From Altererythrobacter sp. (GTDB lineage: Bacteria; Pseudomonadota; Alphaproteobacteria; Sphingomonadales; Sphingomonadaceae), in contig WTKI01000288.1 of NCBI GenBank assembly GCA_011524425.1, forward strand, positions 2,165 through 9,048: a stretch of 6,884 nucleotides of DNA, read 5' to 3'. This document shows positions 6,222 to 6,884 of this stretch, piece after piece. Below the pieces are notes generated by a model. The model made no database searches, had not been told where the DNA came from, and was given only the letters and a program-made list of their open reading frames with translations. Each line of letters starts with the position of its first letter. Position 1 is the first letter of the stretch. A program made the position numbers and the translations under genes.

Positions 6222-6884
6222 AACGTCTGGCGCTGATCTGCACACTGGCTGCCGTTCTTGCCTCGTGCGGATCGCAGCGCCCGCGTATCCCAGAGCAAGT
6301 GATCAACCGCGCGCTTGCCAATGCCCCTGGCGCAGCGCAGCCGAGCGCTATCGTTAAAACCGAGCTGGAATTTGTCCGCGCTGTGCGCGAGCGCGGCCAA
6401 TGGACCGCCGCTGCGGAATTTGCCGCACCTAATGCGCAGATCCATGGCCGCAATGGCCTTGTTCCTGCCAGCGCATTGTTTGCCCAGCTCAAAGACCCTG
6501 AGGTTCCCAATCAATGGGAGCCCCGCACCGTCTGGATGAGCTGCGATGGCGCCTTGGCGGTTAGCGCAGGGCGCTACACCGATGCTGAGGGGCTGGTTGG
6601 TAATTATGTGACTGTGTGGGAGCGGCAAAGCGATCGCTCTTACAAATGGACTTATGATTTGGCTGGGCCGGATATCCCGCAGCCTCCGGCGCCAGAGCCT
6701 ATCCCTGACCTTGGCCCTGAAGACATCGTTGTGACGCGGCTGGATTCCATCAAAGGGCTGGTCGCGCATTGCCCGCGCAGGGGTGAGAGCGTGCCGGCTG
6801 TTCCTGCCGTCACAGTAACCGATGATGCCTCGCAAGGCGGCAAGATGGCGCGCGATGGCACTTTGCGCTGGCGTTGGGAACACG
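6218..6884 (+). CDS. Putative lipoprotein, NTF2/SnoaL-like (DUF4440-like) N-terminal part; 3' end beyond window
   Basis: A GTG start at 6218 overlaps the folD stop (GTGA), with GGAGGA at 6209-6214 just upstream. The frame stays open for 222 codons to the right edge. The product begins MKRLALIC, then a short hydrophobic core and a lipobox LASC with Cys17. Gly18 at +2 suggests sorting to the outer membrane rather than retention. Residues about 45-150 ([21 protein letters not shown]... to ...[20 protein letters not shown]) have the helix-then-curved-sheet pattern of NTF2-like DUF4440/SnoaL proteins. A proline-rich linker (about 150-170: PQPPAPEP) leads into a second, truncated part. No catalytic site is evident and I do not know its function. 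Tight overlap with folD implies co-transcription. The fold assignment is tentative; lipoprotein status is well supported. Confidence 0.83.
   Translation, partial: MKRLALICTLAAVLASCGSQRPRIPEQVINRALANAPGAAQPSAIVKTELEFVRAVRERGQWTAAAEFAAPNAQIHGRNGLVPASALFAQLKDPEVPNQWEPRTVWMSCDGALAVSAGRYTDAEGLVGNYVTVWERQSDRSYKWTYDLAGPDIPQPPAPEPIPDLGPEDIVVTRLDSIKGLVAHCPRRGESVPAVPAVTVTDDASQGGKMARDGTLRWRWEH

Noticed and set aside
5588..6883. Long minus-strand open frame (431 codons) opposite folD and the lipoprotein gene
   Set aside because: It lies antisense to two well-supported genes, resembles no protein family, and is the usual mirror frame of GC-rich coding sequence.

Overview
The window looks like a stretch of chromosome from an alphaproteobacterium, most probably a sphingomonad (Erythrobacter/Altererythrobacter-like). 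This rests on the flavour of the proteins: the PII sequence, the Ala/Val/Glu-rich AmtB N-terminus, and an ArgB-YggT-FolD cluster. It is an inference from family resemblance, not a database result. No rRNA, tRNA, CRISPR array, insertion sequence or prophage gene is visible. Coding density is high and most genes are housekeeping or core-accessory.

Region by region: (1) positions 2-322 are the 3' end of an FMN-binding split-barrel (PNPOx-like) protein. (2) A 269-bp intergenic region holds an excellent sigma-54 promoter (529-544) and, about 170-185 bp upstream of its expected start site, two direct repeats spaced 11 bp apart. (3) The nitrogen operon follows: glnK (PII signal protein) and amtB (ammonium channel). 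It ends in a strong intrinsic terminator (2411-2444) preceded by two further hairpins. (4) A convergent minus-strand gene encodes a membrane-anchored thermonuclease-like protein (2491-3027). It is divergently arranged with a PAPS-dependent sulfotransferase gene (3128-4003), and the 100 bp between them carry two perfect palindromes. (5) A tightly packed plus-strand cluster follows: argB (arginine synthesis), a YggT-family membrane protein, folD (one-carbon folate metabolism) and a lipoprotein gene that runs off the right edge. The last three overlap by 1 and 4 nt.

Functionally, the sigma-54 promoter with glnK-amtB is a classical nitrogen-limitation module. Under low nitrogen it would produce the ammonium channel together with the PII protein that plugs or releases it according to 2-oxoglutarate, ATP/ADP and uridylylation at Tyr51. 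ArgB uses glutamate-derived carbon and nitrogen; its long N-terminal helix suggests the arginine-feedback-inhibited type. The nuclease and sulfotransferase have no obvious metabolic link to either block.

I do not see a convincing undescribed multi-gene system. The most interesting unexplained signals are non-coding: the helically phased repeats upstream of the sigma-54 promoter, the three-hairpin 3' UTR of amtB, and the overlapping inverted repeats in the nuclease/sulfotransferase intergenic region. The lipoprotein gene at the right edge begins with GTG and has no stop inside the window, so it is easy to miss.
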